DNA of 64,000 nucleotides, from the NCBI GenBank assembly GCA_023266575.1, contig JAHFPV010000002.1, positions 62,001-126,000 on the forward strand. The letters are read 5' to 3'. Below, one piece after another: positions 53,356-63,169 of this stretch. The notes beneath the pieces were generated by a model. It saw nothing but the letters and a program-made list of their open reading frames with translations. It was not told where the DNA came from and did not search any database. Numbering within the stretch: the first letter of the stretch is position 1; every line of letters starts with the position of its first letter. The DNA comes from Sphingobium sp. GTDB lineage: Bacteria > Pseudomonadota > Alphaproteobacteria > Sphingomonadales > Sphingomonadaceae. Position numbers and translations under genes: made by a program.

Positions 53356-55172
53356 TGGCGACGCCAACCGCTCCCGCCAGCGGCCCCACCATCAGCGCAA
53401 CCGAAATGCTGCTGTCCGAAGGCGTCATCCTGCTGGGTGCTGCGCTGCTGTTCGTCATCCTGTTCCGCCGCTTCGGGCTTGGTGCCGTGCTGGGCTATCT
53501 CGTCGCGGGGGCGCTGGTCGGGCCGCAGGGGCTGGGGCTGGTCGGCGGGGGCGAATCGAAACTTGCCATTGCCGAAATCGGCATCGTCCTGCTGCTCTTC
53601 CTCGTCGGGCTGGAACTGCATCCCGCCCGTCTCTGGCGCTTGAAGAAGGACATCTTCGCGCTCGGCATGGCGCAGGTCGTGTTGTGCGGCTGCGCCCTCA
53701 CCGCGATCATCTTCTATTTCACCGGCTTCACCTGGGGCGCGGCGATTGCGCTCGGCCTGCCACTCGCCCTCTCCTCCACCGCGCAGGTGTTGCCGGGCCT
53801 CAAATCCAGCGGCCGGATCAATTCGCCCTTTGGGGAAAAAATATTCTCGATCCTGCTGTTTCAGGATCTCTCGATCGTCCCGCTGATCACCATCGTCGCG
53901 GCGCTCTCTCGCAATCCGGCAGACGCAGGCGGACCACCGGGATGGATGACGGCGGCCTACACCGTCGCGGCGATTGCAGGGCTTGTGCTTGCAGGCCGCT
54001 TCATCCTGCGCCCGCTCCTCTCATTGGTCGGACGCTTTGGCGAGCGCGAACTGTTCGTCACCGTCGGCCTGTTCACCGTGCTGGCCGCCGCCGCGCTGAT
54101 GCACAGCCTGCACCTGTCGACCGCGCTGGGTGCCTTCGTCGCGGGCGTGATGCTCGCCGATTCGCCCTACCGGCATGAGATTGAGGCCGACGTCGAGCCC
54201 TTCCGCTCGATCCTGCTCGGCCTCTTCTTCCTCGCCGTCGGCATGGTGCTGGACCTCGCCACCGTCGCGGCCAATCCAATATTCGTCATCGGCATGGCGC
54301 TGATCCTGGTCGCGACCAAGGCGGCGATCATCGCGGGTCTTGCCCGCCTGTTCAGCATGGAATGGCGACCCGCACTGGGCGCTGGCCTGTTGCTGAGCCA
54401 GGGCGGCGAATTCGGCTTCGTCCTGTTCGCCCAGGCGCAGGGCGCGCTGCTGATCGCGCCCGAAGCCGCCAGCCTGTTCAGCGCCATCGTCACCTTCTCC
54501 ATGGCGACCACGCCTTTCCTGATGCTGTTCGCTCGCCGTTTCGAGTTCGCCGCGCCAAAGGATGGCGCGGACCTGCCCGGCCCGGACCAGGCGCCACGCG
54601 GCACCGCCATCGTCGTGGGCTATGGCCGGTTCGGCCAGACCGTCGCGCAGATGCTGATCGGCCATGGCTTTGCCGTCGTGTCGATCGACAAGAAGCCCGC
54701 CCAGATCGAAGTATCGCAGCGGTTCGATACGAAGGTTTATTATGGCGACGGCACCCGCATCGACCTGCTCCACCGCGCAGGTGCCGACGAAGCCCGGCTG
54801 ATCGCCTTCTGCATCGACGATCCTTCGCTCGACAGCCGCGCACTCCAGCCGATCGCCGAAGCCTTCCCGCAGGCGGCCCTCATGGTCCGCGCCTTCGACC
54901 GGAAACAGCTGCTCGCCTTGCAGGATATCGATCTCGCCGCCGTCGTCCGCGAAGTCTATGAATCGGCCATCTGTATGGGCGTGCAGGCGATGCAGGCGCT
55001 GGGCGTTCCGCCTGAGGAGGTCGAGGAAGTCGAACGCCAATATCGTGCCAATGACGAACAGCGCCTCGCACTCCAGATCGAACATGGCACGCTGCTGGCG
55101 GCAAAAGACCTGATGTACCGCCCCGGCCGGGGGATGCGCCTGCTGACCCGTGGCGATGGAGACAAGACATGA
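53355..55172 (+). CDS. monovalent cation:proton antiporter-2 (Kef family) with RCK domain
   Basis: This is a CPA2 antiporter of 605 residues. About 12 membrane helices (~20-385) form the Na+/H+ exchanger domain, with GLELHPARLW and GYLVAGALVGPQGLG as family motifs, followed by a cytosolic TrkA-N/RCK domain (VVGYGRFGQTVAQMLIGHGF, then DKKPAQIEV). KefB/KefC homologues export K+ in response to glutathione adducts; the glutathione control is not shown here. It overlaps the DUF423 gene by 4 nt. Confidence 0.9.
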   Translation: MATPTAPASGPTISATEMLLSEGVILLGAALLFVILFRRFGLGAVLGYLVAGALVGPQGLGLVGGGESKLAIAEIGIVLLLFLVGLELHPARLWRLKKDIFALGMAQVVLCGCALTAIIFYFTGFTWGAAIALGLPLALSSTAQVLPGLKSSGRINSPFGEKIFSILLFQDLSIVPLITIVAALSRNPADAGGPPGWMTAAYTVAAIAGLVLAGRFILRPLLSLVGRFGERELFVTVGLFTVLAAAALMHSLHLSTALGAFVAGVMLADSPYRHEIEADVEPFRSILLGLFFLAVGMVLDLATVAANPIFVIGMALILVATKAAIIAGLARLFSMEWRPALGAGLLLSQGGEFGFVLFAQAQGALLIAPEAASLFSAIVTFSMATTPFLMLFARRFEFAAPKDGADLPGPDQAPRGTAIVVGYGRFGQTVAQMLIGHGFAVVSIDKKPAQIEVSQRFDTKVYYGDGTRIDLLHRAGADEARLIAFCIDDPSLDSRALQPIAEAFPQAALMVRAFDRKQLLALQDIDLAAVVREVYESAICMGVQAMQALGVPPEEVEEVERQYRANDEQRLALQIEHGTLLAAKDLMYRPGRGMRLLTRGDGDKT

Positions 55173-55495
55173 TCGCGATTTTCGCCGCCTTGTCCGCAGC
55201 CCTGGCCATCGGCGCGGGCGCGTTCGGCGCGCATGGCGTTACCAATGCCAAGGCGGTCGAATGGCTGCGCACCGGCGGCGTTTACCAACTGATCCACGCC
55301 GTCGCTGCGCTGGCGATCATGGGCGTGGCGCGCGGCGCGGCAGCCCTGCTGCTGGGCGGCGCGGCGATCTTTGCCCTCACCCTCTACGCCATGGCGCTGG
55401 GCGCGCCCAAATGGCTGGGCGCGATCACCCCGATCGGCGGGCTGCTGATGATCGCCGGATGGCTGTGGGCGGCATGGACCTTCGGGCAACGCTGA
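55169..55495 (+). CDS. DUF423 domain-containing membrane protein
   Basis: This 108-residue membrane protein has four helices and the family features GAGAFGAHG near the N-terminus and GGVYQLIHAVAALAI. Function is unknown. It is translationally coupled to the Kef antiporter (ATGA). Confidence 0.88.
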   Translation: MIAIFAALSAALAIGAGAFGAHGVTNAKAVEWLRTGGVYQLIHAVAALAIMGVARGAAALLLGGAAIFALTLYAMALGAPKWLGAITPIGGLLMIAGWLWAAWTFGQR

Positions 55496-55539
55496 CGCGC
55501 GCCCTTGCCCCGGCCACTGACCCGGCCTAGATTGACGTC

Positions 55540-56007
55540 ATGGCCGACCATCACCATCATCATCACGAGCCCACCGGCACCCGGCTGGCCGACGCCGCAC
55601 GCGTCACGCTGGAAGCGCAAAGCGAACAATGGACGCCGATGCGCGCGGCCATTTTCGATGCGTTGGCGGCGGAGGAAAAGCCCGCTTCTGCCTATGACAT
55701 CGCCGACACCGTGTCCAAGGCGCGCGGCAAGCGGGTCGCGCCCAACAGCGTCTATCGCATCCTCGACCTGTTCGTGACCAACAACATCGCAATGCGGGTC
55801 GAAAGCGCCAACGCCTATATCGCCAACGCCCATCCCGGCTGCCATCACGACTGCATCTTCCTGGTATGCCGCACCTGCAAGCAGGCCACGCACCTCGATG
55901 ATGACAAGGTGACCAATCAAGTCCGCGCCGTCGCCGAGCAGGAAGGGTTCAGGCCCGAACGCCCGGTGATCGAGATTTTGGGGACATGCGCCAAATGCGC
56001 CGCATAA
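55540..56007 (+). CDS. zur: zinc uptake regulator Zur (Fur family)
   Basis: This zinc-responsive repressor has 155 residues. The winged helix (VAPNSVYRILDLFVTNNIAM) is followed by a dimerisation domain. The structural-zinc cysteines are complete: VCRTC and GTCAKC at the C-terminus, with HPGCHHDC in between, which separates it from the Fur at 2254. The N-terminus starts MADHHHHHHEPTG, a natural six-His run. No Zur box could be assigned. Confidence 0.88.
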   Translation: MADHHHHHHEPTGTRLADAARVTLEAQSEQWTPMRAAIFDALAAEEKPASAYDIADTVSKARGKRVAPNSVYRILDLFVTNNIAMRVESANAYIANAHPGCHHDCIFLVCRTCKQATHLDDDKVTNQVRAVAEQEGFRPERPVIEILGTCAKCAA

Positions 56008-56056
56008 GTGGATCGTTGCGCTTCGCGACGGAACGGCCTAGCGCCCTGACGAGTCT

Positions 56057-57985
56057 ATGCCTTTTATGAACGATCGTCCCGAAACCCCGTTGCTCGACCA
56101 GGTGATCTGGCCGTCCGACCTGCGCGCCCTCAAGCCGGAGCAGCTGCGGCAACTCGCCGACGAACTGCGGCAGGAGGTGATCGCCGCCGTCGGCGTCACC
56201 GGCGGCCATCTGGGGTCCGGGCTTGGCGTCGTGGAACTCACCACAGCGATCCATTATGTGTTCGACACGCCCCGCGACAAGCTGATCTGGGACGTGGGGC
56301 ATCAATGCTACCCGCATAAAATCCTGACCGGGCGGCGCGATCGCATCCGCACCCTGCGTCAGGGTGGCGGCCTGTCGGGTTTCACCAAGCGCGCCGAATC
56401 CGAATATGACCCGTTCGGCGCGGCGCACAGCTCCACCTCGATCAGCGCGGCTCTGGGCTTTGCCATCGCCAACAAGATGCAGGATCGGCCGGGCAAGGGC
56501 ATCGCCGTCATCGGCGACGGCGCCATGTCGGCAGGCATGGCCTATGAGGCGATGAACAATGCGCAGGCGGCGGGCAATCGCCTGATCGTCATCCTCAATG
56601 ACAATGACATGTCGATCGCCCCGCCGGTCGGTGGCCTGTCGGGCTATCTCGCGCGCCTGGTCTCCAGCCGCGAATTTCTGGGCCTGCGGGATCTCGCCAA
56701 GAAACTGGCGCGCAAACTGCCCCGCCCGCTCCACAATGCCGCGCGCAAGACCGACGAATTCGCCCGTGGCATGGCGATGGGCGGCACCCTGTTCGAGGAA
56801 CTGGGCTTTTACTATGTCGGCCCGATCGACGGCCATAATCTCGACCAGCTGATCCCGGTGCTGGAAAATGTCCGCGATGCCGCCGAAGGGCCGTGCCTGA
56901 TCCATGTCGTCACGCAAAAGGGCAAGGGTTATGGCCCGGCCGAAGCGGCGGACGACAAATATCATGGCGTCCAGAAATTCGACGTCATCACCGGCACCCA
57001 GGCCAAGGCGCCACCCGGCCCGCCCAGCTACACCAATGTCTTTGCCCAGGCGCTGATCGCCGAGGCACAGCGCGATCCCGCAGTCTGCGCCATCACCGCG
57101 GCCATGCCGTCCGGCACCGGTCTCGACAAATTCGCGACCGCCTTCCCCGATCGCTGCTTTGACGTCGGCATCGCCGAACAACATGCCGTCACCTTCGCCG
57201 CAGGCCTCGCCGCGCAGGGGATGCGGCCTTTCTGCGCCATCTATTCGACCTTCCTGCAACGCGCTTACGATCAGGTCGTCCATGACGTCGCGATCCAGAA
57301 CCTGCCGGTCCGATTCGCCATCGACCGCGCAGGTCTGGTCGGTGCGGACGGATCGACCCATGCGGGCAGTTTCGACGTCACCTATCTCGCCACCCTGCCC
57401 AATATGGTGGTGATGGCGGCAGCGGATGAGGCGGAACTGGTCCACATGACCCACACCGCCGCCTGCCACGACAGCGGTCCGATCGCGCTGCGCTATCCGC
57501 GCGGCAACGGCACCGGCGTGGATATGCCGGTGGTCCCCGAACGCCTCGAAATCGGCAAGGGCCGCATCGTGCGCGACGGGCGGCAGGTCGCCATCCTCTC
57601 GCTCGGCACCAGGCTGGAGGAAGCGCTGAAAGCCGCCGAAGCATTGGAAGCGCGCGGCCTGTCCACCACCGTTGCCGACCTGCGCTTCGCCAAGCCGCTC
57701 GACGAAGCGATGATCCGCCGCCTGCTCACCACCCACGAAGTCGCTGTGACGATAGAGGAAGGCGCGATCGGCGGCCTCGGTGCCCATGTGCTGACGCTGG
57801 CCAGCGACCTGGGCCTCATCGACAACGGCCTGAAACTACGCACCCTGCGCCTGCCTGACGTGTTTCAGGATCAGGACAAGCCCGAAAAACAATATGCCGA
57901 CGCCCGCCTGGACGCCGACGCCATCATCGACACCGTGCTGACGGCATTGCGGCATAACAGCGTGGGAACGGAAGCGCGGGCGTAA
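56057..57985 (+). CDS. dxs: 1-deoxy-D-xylulose-5-phosphate synthase Dxs
   Basis: Dxs is the entry enzyme of the MEP isoprenoid pathway; it condenses pyruvate and glyceraldehyde 3-phosphate with thiamine diphosphate. The 642 residues carry the ThDP motif [31 protein letters not shown], the catalytic Glu in [13 protein letters not shown], and [13 protein letters not shown] 56057 is used; ATG 56066 is nearly as likely. It is convergent with the DUF3035 lipoprotein gene across a repeat and a terminator. Confidence 0.96.
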   Translation: MPFMNDRPETPLLDQVIWPSDLRALKPEQLRQLADELRQEVIAAVGVTGGHLGSGLGVVELTTAIHYVFDTPRDKLIWDVGHQCYPHKILTGRRDRIRTLRQGGGLSGFTKRAESEYDPFGAAHSSTSISAALGFAIANKMQDRPGKGIAVIGDGAMSAGMAYEAMNNAQAAGNRLIVILNDNDMSIAPPVGGLSGYLARLVSSREFLGLRDLAKKLARKLPRPLHNAARKTDEFARGMAMGGTLFEELGFYYVGPIDGHNLDQLIPVLENVRDAAEGPCLIHVVTQKGKGYGPAEAADDKYHGVQKFDVITGTQAKAPPGPPSYTNVFAQALIAEAQRDPAVCAITAAMPSGTGLDKFATAFPDRCFDVGIAEQHAVTFAAGLAAQGMRPFCAIYSTFLQRAYDQVVHDVAIQNLPVRFAIDRAGLVGADGSTHAGSFDVTYLATLPNMVVMAAADEAELVHMTHTAACHDSGPIALRYPRGNGTGVDMPVVPERLEIGKGRIVRDGRQVAILSLGTRLEEALKAAEALEARGLSTTVADLRFAKPLDEAMIRRLLTTHEVAVTIEEGAIGGLGAHVLTLASDLGLIDNGLKLRTLRLPDVFQDQDKPEKQYADARLDADAIIDTVLTALRHNSVGTEARA

Positions 57986-58038
57986 AGTCCTCCCAGTTGG
58001 GGGGGGGCTATCGCTTATAGAACGATGTCCTCATTCAT

Positions 58039-58148
58039 CGTCATCCTGAATTTATTTCAGGATCCATCGTGCCCCAAAAGCGGTCGCTGGAGACGCGAAA
58101 TGGATGCTGAGCCGAAGGCCAGCGCAGCTAAACAAGTTCAGCATGACG
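58039..58148. repeat. CGTCATCCTGAA-family palindromic repeat
   Basis: CGTCATCCTGAA (58039-58050) pairs with TTCAGCATGACG (58137-58148) with one mismatch; inside are TTTCAGGATCC and an ATCCATC / GATGGAT-like pair. It is a second repeat family, distinct from CCGTTCG, located 53 nt after dxs. Confidence 0.75.
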
Positions 58149-58186
58149 TTGGATGCGGAGGATGTCGCGGTATTTACCACGCAACA

Positions 58187-58210
58187 AAAAGGGGCCATTC
58201 GGCCCCTTTT
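58187..58210. terminator. bidirectional rho-independent terminator
   Basis: A perfect 10-bp stem AAAAGGGGCC / GGCCCCTTTT with loop ATTC, with A and T runs on both sides, lies between convergent dxs and the DUF3035 gene, 11 nt from the latter's stop. Confidence 0.9.
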
Positions 58211-58220
58211 CCATTCTCTA

Positions 58221-58634
58221 TCACTGCGGCGTGGCCGCCCGTGCGTCCTGCCCGTCGCCTTCCGGCGCTGCGATAATGTCGCGGGTGGTCGCCCCCTTGT
58301 CGACCACTTCGGTCCCCGGATCGCCAGCGGTCGAGCGGATTCCCGCTGCCGCATTGGCGCGACCGGCGGCGTTCAGCGTCGATGTTTCGGTCGCGCTGCG
58401 CTGGGCCGGGCCACCGAACATCGCTTCCATCGCCGCCTTGCTCGAATCCACCGCATTGGACGAAGGCGTGCCGGGCGCGGGCGGGACCAGCGCGAAGTCG
58501 GGCGGGATCACCAGCGGCGCCTGACGCGAAACCGCAAATTCATCGGGCCGTTCGCGGTTGAACAGGCCACCGCCGCCGCCACAGGCCGACAGGGTGGAGA
58601 GCAGACCGGCTGCAAGGATCAGTTTAAGCTTCAC
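58221..58634 (-). CDS. DUF3035 domain lipoprotein
   Basis: This is a small outer-membrane-type lipoprotein of 137 residues. Its signal peptide ends in LSAC, with the lipobox Cys at ~18, then GGGGGLFNRERPDEFAV. The family (DUF3035) is linked to beta-barrel assembly complexes in alphaproteobacteria; the role here is inferred. It overlaps lspA, whose product cleaves lipoprotein signals, by 4 nt. Confidence 0.85.
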   Translation of the reverse strand: MKLKLILAAGLLSTLSACGGGGGLFNRERPDEFAVSRQAPLVIPPDFALVPPAPGTPSSNAVDSSKAAMEAMFGGPAQRSATETSTLNAAGRANAAAGIRSTAGDPGTEVVDKGATTRDIIAAPEGDGQDARAATPQ

Positions 58635-59140
58635 TTCAAAGTCTCCGTATTTGCGCCCTTGTCGCGCAGCAGCAACGCCCGCGCAAGCAGGATCAGCACG
58701 CCGATGGTGATCGCTGCGTCAGCCAGGTTGAAAATCAGGAAGGGCCGCCATGCGCCGAAGTGCAGGTCCGCATAATCAACGACATAGCCCAGCCTGATCC
58801 GGTCGACGATATTGCCGATCGCCCCGCCCAGCACCAGCCCCAGCGCCGCGACATCCTGCCGCGCCTTTTCGCGCCACATCCACACGCCGACAAAGCCCGC
58901 GATCAATATGGTCATCCCCACCAGCGCCCAGCGCATCAGGTCGGTATCGGCATGGAAAAAGCCCATCGACACGCCGCGATTTTCCAGCCAGCGCAGGCGA
59001 AAGATCGGCAAAATCTCGATCCCCGTCTCCGCCCGGCTTTTCAGCGCCAGCGGATAGGTAACGGCATATTTAATGAGCTGGTCGAGCGCCAACGTCACGA
59101 TCGCAACGGTCAGGCCCAGCGGGCGGTGGTTGACACTCAT
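58631..59140 (-). CDS. lspA: lipoprotein signal peptidase II LspA
   Basis: LspA cleaves the signal peptide of diacylglyceryl-modified prolipoproteins at the inner membrane. The 169 residues have four helices, NRGVSMGF, and catalytic Asp residues in GNIVDRI and FNLADAAI. It overlaps both ileS and the DUF3035 gene by 4 nt. ileS-lspA is a conserved gene order. Confidence 0.94.
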   Translation of the reverse strand: MSVNHRPLGLTVAIVTLALDQLIKYAVTYPLALKSRAETGIEILPIFRLRWLENRGVSMGFFHADTDLMRWALVGMTILIAGFVGVWMWREKARQDVAALGLVLGGAIGNIVDRIRLGYVVDYADLHFGAWRPFLIFNLADAAITIGVLILLARALLLRDKGANTETLK

Positions 59141-62028
59141 GCCTTCACCACATCATCGCAGCGGTCACACAATGCGCCATCCTCGGCAACTTCCGGCAGC
59201 AACCGCCAGCAGCGCCCGCATTTGTGCCACTCGCTGGGCTGGACGCTGATGCCGTCGCCCTCGCCCATCGTAACCCGCGCGACGATCGCGACTTCGGCGA
59301 AATCCACGTCGCCCACGGCCAGCACCTGCCCCATGGTGACATCGGCCTCCAGGCTGGAACGCACGATCTTTTCGCGCCGCAACGGCTCGATCGCCTCGTT
59401 CACCTGTTCGCGCTGGCTGCGCAGCTCGGTCCATTTCTCGTCCAGATGCGCGCTGATCCAGTGGCGGTCGATCTCCGGCCATTCCAGAAAATGCACGCTT
59501 TCCTCGTCACTTGGGAAGCGGCTTTGCCATACTTCCTCGGCGGTGAAGGGGATGATCGGCGCGGCATAGCGGACCAGCGCGTGGAACAGCGTATCGAGCA
59601 AAGTGCGATAGGCGCGGCGCTTGGGGTCAGAGGGCGCATCGCAATAGAGGCAATCCTTGCGGATATCGAAGAAGAAGGCCGACAGGTCGCTATTGGCAAA
59701 ATCGAACAGCGCGCGGGTGTAGCGGCTGAACTCCAGCCAATTGTCGCTGCCCGCCGCCTTGTCGACAACGCTGCGCAATTCCTTGTCCAGCGTCGCCAGC
59801 CGGTGGAGCATATAGCGCTCCAGTTCCGGCATTTCGGCGTAGGACACCGCTTCGGTCTCTTCATCATAATCGGAAAGAGCGCCAAGCATGTAGCGGAATG
59901 TATTGCGCAATTTGCGATAGGCGTCGGACGACCCGGCCAGCACTTCCTTGCCGATGCGCACGTCATCGAAATAGTCGGTGCTGGCGACCCAGACGCGCAA
60001 AATGTCCGCGCCGCTTTCGCCCATGATCTTGAGCGGATCGACCACATTGCCTAGCGACTTGGACATTTTGCGCCCGGTGCCGTCGAGCGCGAAGCCATGG
60101 GTCAGCACCGCGTCATAGGGCGCCCGCCCCCGCGTGCCGCTGGATTCGAGCAGCGATGACTGGAACCAGCCGCGATGCTGGTCCGACCCTTCCAGATACA
60201 GGTCGGCGCGCACGCCTTCGCCATAGCGCGCTTCCACCACGAAACTATGCGTAGAACCGGAATCGAACCACACGTCCAGAATGTCGGTCACGACCTCATA
60301 GTCGTTGAGGTCGTAGTCCGGCCCCAGCAACGCCTGATGATCCGCCCCGAACCAGGCATCCGCCCCCGCGCCCTTGAACGCGTCGATGATGCGGGCATTG
60401 ACTGCCGGATCAACCAGATATTGCCCACTCTTGCGATGCACATAGAGCGCGATCGGCACGCCCCAGGCCCGCTGGCGGCTGATCACCCAGTCGGGACGAT
60501 CGCTGACCATCGCATTGATCCGGTTCCGCGACCGCTCCGGCACCCAGCGTGTATTGGCGATCGCATCGAGCGCGACGCCGCGCAGGGTCGGGCCGTTGGT
60601 CGGCAGCACCGTTGCCAGCGCCCCGGTGACCGGCTCCAGCGGCGGCAGCGGATAGTCCGCCACCTGCCCACTGGGCTTGTCCATGGGGATGAACCATTGC
60701 GGGGTGCAGCGATAGATGATCCGCGCCTTGGACCGCCAGCTATGGGGATAGCTATGCCTGAACTCGCTGGCCGACAGCAGCGCGCCAGCGGCGCGCAGGT
60801 CGTTACAGATCGGGCCGTCCGCGCCGTTGAACTTGGTATTGATGACGCTGCCCTGCCCCGGCAACCATTCCCAATCGTCGCGATAGAAACCCGCATCATT
60901 GACCGCGAACACCGGGTCGATCCCCAGCGCCTTGCACGCAATGAAATCCTCCTCGCCATGGTCGGGCGCCATATGGACGAGGCCCGTGCCCGCATCGGTC
61001 GTGACAAAATGATCGCCAGCGAGAACGCGCCGTCCCTTGTTGAAGAATTCACCAGACACACGACCATGCATCGGATGAGCGGCAACATTGCCAACCAGCG
61101 CATCGCCTTTGCCAGCCCAAAGAATTAAATTCTCGGAGATATCCCAACGCTCGATCTGTAAACTTTTAGCGATGCGATCACCCAGTGCGCCTATTAGATC
61201 GTTTGCAACTACGAACCGACGGTTTCTAAAGGGTGGGTACGAAACAATTGAATAGTCCACCGACCGATTAACCGCGATGGCTTGGTTGACTGGGATGGTC
61301 CACGGTGTTGTCGTCCAGATCACCGCTTCAGCCCCTACCAATTCAGGAAAAGAAGCGGCATGAAACTTGAACGCCACGTCGATCTGCGTCGACACGACAT
61401 CCTCATATTCCACCTCAGCCTCGGCCAGCGCGGTCTTTTCGACCGGGGACCACATCACCGGCTTGGCCCCGCGATAGAGCTGACCGCTTTCCGCGAACTT
61501 GAGCAACTCGCCAACGATCGTCGCCTCGGCATCGAACTTCATCGTCAGATAGGGATCGGCCCAATCGCCCATCACGCCCAGACGCTTGAACTGCTCCTTC
61601 TGCACGCCCACCCATTTGTCGGCATAGGCGCGGCACTGGGCGCGGAATTCGGCGGCGGGCACCTCGTCCTTGTTCAGCTTCTTCTTGCGATATTCCTCTT
61701 CGATCTTCCATTCGATCGGCAGGCCATGGCAGTCCCAGCCCGGCACATAGGGCGCATCTTTGCCCAGCAGCGATTGCGAACGGACGATGATGTCCTTCAG
61801 CACCTTGTTCATCGCATGGCCCATATGGATGTCGCCATTGGCGTAGGGCGGGCCGTCATGCAGGATGAAGCGCTCGCGCCCCTTGCGCCGCTCGCGCAGC
61901 CGGTCATACAGACCCATCGCCTCCCACTTCGCCGCGATCGCGGGTTCCTTCTGCGCCAGGCCGGCCTTCATCGGAAAGTCGGTGACGGGCAGGAAAACGG
62001 TGGACTTATAGTCAGGTGCGTCGGTCAT
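59137..62028 (-). CDS. ileS: isoleucyl-tRNA synthetase IleS
   Basis: IleS charges tRNA-Ile. The 963 residues have the HIGH-type motif in PPYANGDIHMGHAMN, the CP1 editing domain (~200-400), KMSKSLGNVV, an anticodon-binding domain, and a C-terminal zinc site (CGRCWRLLP, CDRCDD). A stretch at about 61110-61340, in the editing domain, is clearly lower in GC than the rest of the gene. Confidence 0.97.
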   Translation of the reverse strand: MTDAPDYKSTVFLPVTDFPMKAGLAQKEPAIAAKWEAMGLYDRLRERRKGRERFILHDGPPYANGDIHMGHAMNKVLKDIIVRSQSLLGKDAPYVPGWDCHGLPIEWKIEEEYRKKKLNKDEVPAAEFRAQCRAYADKWVGVQKEQFKRLGVMGDWADPYLTMKFDAEATIVGELLKFAESGQLYRGAKPVMWSPVEKTALAEAEVEYEDVVSTQIDVAFKFHAASFPELVGAEAVIWTTTPWTIPVNQAIAVNRSVDYSIVSYPPFRNRRFVVANDLIGALGDRIAKSLQIERWDISENLILWAGKGDALVGNVAAHPMHGRVSGEFFNKGRRVLAGDHFVTTDAGTGLVHMAPDHGEEDFIACKALGIDPVFAVNDAGFYRDDWEWLPGQGSVINTKFNGADGPICNDLRAAGALLSASEFRHSYPHSWRSKARIIYRCTPQWFIPMDKPSGQVADYPLPPLEPVTGALATVLPTNGPTLRGVALDAIANTRWVPERSRNRINAMVSDRPDWVISRQRAWGVPIALYVHRKSGQYLVDPAVNARIIDAFKGAGADAWFGADHQALLGPDYDLNDYEVVTDILDVWFDSGSTHSFVVEARYGEGVRADLYLEGSDQHRGWFQSSLLESSGTRGRAPYDAVLTHGFALDGTGRKMSKSLGNVVDPLKIMGESGADILRVWVASTDYFDDVRIGKEVLAGSSDAYRKLRNTFRYMLGALSDYDEETEAVSYAEMPELERYMLHRLATLDKELRSVVDKAAGSDNWLEFSRYTRALFDFANSDLSAFFFDIRKDCLYCDAPSDPKRRAYRTLLDTLFHALVRYAAPIIPFTAEEVWQSRFPSDEESVHFLEWPEIDRHWISAHLDEKWTELRSQREQVNEAIEPLRREKIVRSSLEADVTMGQVLAVGDVDFAEVAIVARVTMGEGDGISVQPSEWHKCGRCWRLLPEVAEDGALCDRCDDVVKA

Positions 62029-62047
62029 GGCTGCGCTTATGCTGGAT

Positions 62048-62125
62048 CCGTTCGGTTCGAGCTTGTCGAGAACTGTTCTCGACGGACGCTTCTCGACTTC
62101 GCTCGAAGCTGCTCGAACCGAACGG
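62048..62125. repeat. CCGTTCG-family palindrome in the ribF-ileS gap
   Basis: The arms CCGTTCGGTTCGAG (62048-62061) and CTCGAACCGAACGG (62112-62125) are a perfect 14-bp match. Inside are GTCGAGAACTGTTCTCGAC and CTTCTCGACTTCGCTCGAAG sub-hairpins. It lies between co-directional ileS (start 62028) and the ribF stop (62151), both on the minus strand. Confidence 0.92.
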
Positions 62126-62150
62126 AGGTTGGGTAGATTAGCGCCGTGCC

Positions 62151-63092
62151 TTAAGCGACGTAAGGCGTTCCCGCAAGGATTTGCCGTGCTTGCGTGCAGT
62201 CGCGCGCGATCTGTGCGATCAGCGCGTCCAGCCCGTCATATTTCGCCTCCGCCCGCAGGAAGGCGATCAGTTGCACGGCAATGCACTGGTCATACAGGCT
62301 CTCGGCAAAGTCGAAAAAATGCGGCTCCAGCAATTCCTTGGGCGGGTCGAAGGTCGGGCGGATGCCCAGATTCGCCGCGCCGTCCAGCACCCGCCCGTCG
62401 GGCAAGATCCCGCGCACCGCATAAATGCCATAGGCCGGGCGCAAATAGCTGCCCATGTCGACGTTGGCGGTCGGGAAACCGATAGTGCGACCCAGCTTGT
62501 CGCCATGCTGCACCACGCCCTCGATGGTGAAGGGCCGCGTCAGCAGCCGGGTTGCAGTGGCGCAATCGCCCGCCTGCAACGCCGCGCGAATGCGGCTGGA
62601 CGAAATCACCGCCCCATCGGCATCCGTCACGGGCGCAACCGCCTGCGCCCACATATCCCATGGCGCGCCCAGTTCGGACAAAAGCGCCACCGATCCGGCC
62701 CGCCCCTTGCCAAAGGTAAAGTCCTGCCCCGTCACCACCCCGGCCACGCCCATATCGACGGCCAGCAGGCGCACGAACGCAGCCGGATCGAGCGCCGCCA
62801 GTTCCGGGGTAAAGGCGAACACCATCATCGCGTCCGCCCCGGCGGCGGCGAACAAGGCCTGCCGCTGGTCCAGCGTGGTCAGGCGAAAATGGGGCGTATC
62901 GGGCCGGAATAGCCGCATCGGATGGGGATCGAATGTCGCGACGATGACGGGACGCCGCTCGGCACGGGCGCGGTCTATCGCATGGCCGACCACGGCCTGA
63001 TGCCCGGCGTGAAACCCGTCAAAATTGCCCAGCGCCATGATGGCCCCGCGCAAATGCGCCGGGACCGGGGCGCCGCTTGTCAGCCGCTCCAT
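62151..63092 (-). CDS. ribF: bifunctional riboflavin kinase/FAD synthetase RibF
   Basis: RibF makes FMN and then FAD. It has an N-terminal FAD synthetase domain (MALGNFDGFHAGHQAV, nucleotidyltransferase HxGH) and a C-terminal riboflavin kinase domain (GRTIGFPTANV, then YAVRG). The chosen ATG 63092 gives 313 residues; 63113 or 63128 are alternatives. It precedes ileS, a conserved order. Confidence 0.94.
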   Translation of the reverse strand: MERLTSGAPVPAHLRGAIMALGNFDGFHAGHQAVVGHAIDRARAERRPVIVATFDPHPMRLFRPDTPHFRLTTLDQRQALFAAAGADAMMVFAFTPELAALDPAAFVRLLAVDMGVAGVVTGQDFTFGKGRAGSVALLSELGAPWDMWAQAVAPVTDADGAVISSSRIRAALQAGDCATATRLLTRPFTIEGVVQHGDKLGRTIGFPTANVDMGSYLRPAYGIYAVRGILPDGRVLDGAANLGIRPTFDPPKELLEPHFFDFAESLYDQCIAVQLIAFLRAEAKYDGLDALIAQIARDCTQARQILAGTPYVA

Positions 63093-63169
63093 GGCGCGGC
63101 CTATAGGGGGCATCCCGGCCAAGAGCAATGACCGAGACCCCTGTCGCGAACGCCCGCAATCCTCAGTTG

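Noticed and set aside
55540..55570. Six-His run as a cloning-tag artefact
   Set aside because: It sits in a normal chromosomal context with a natural start and the rest of Zur in frame; no vector sequence is present.
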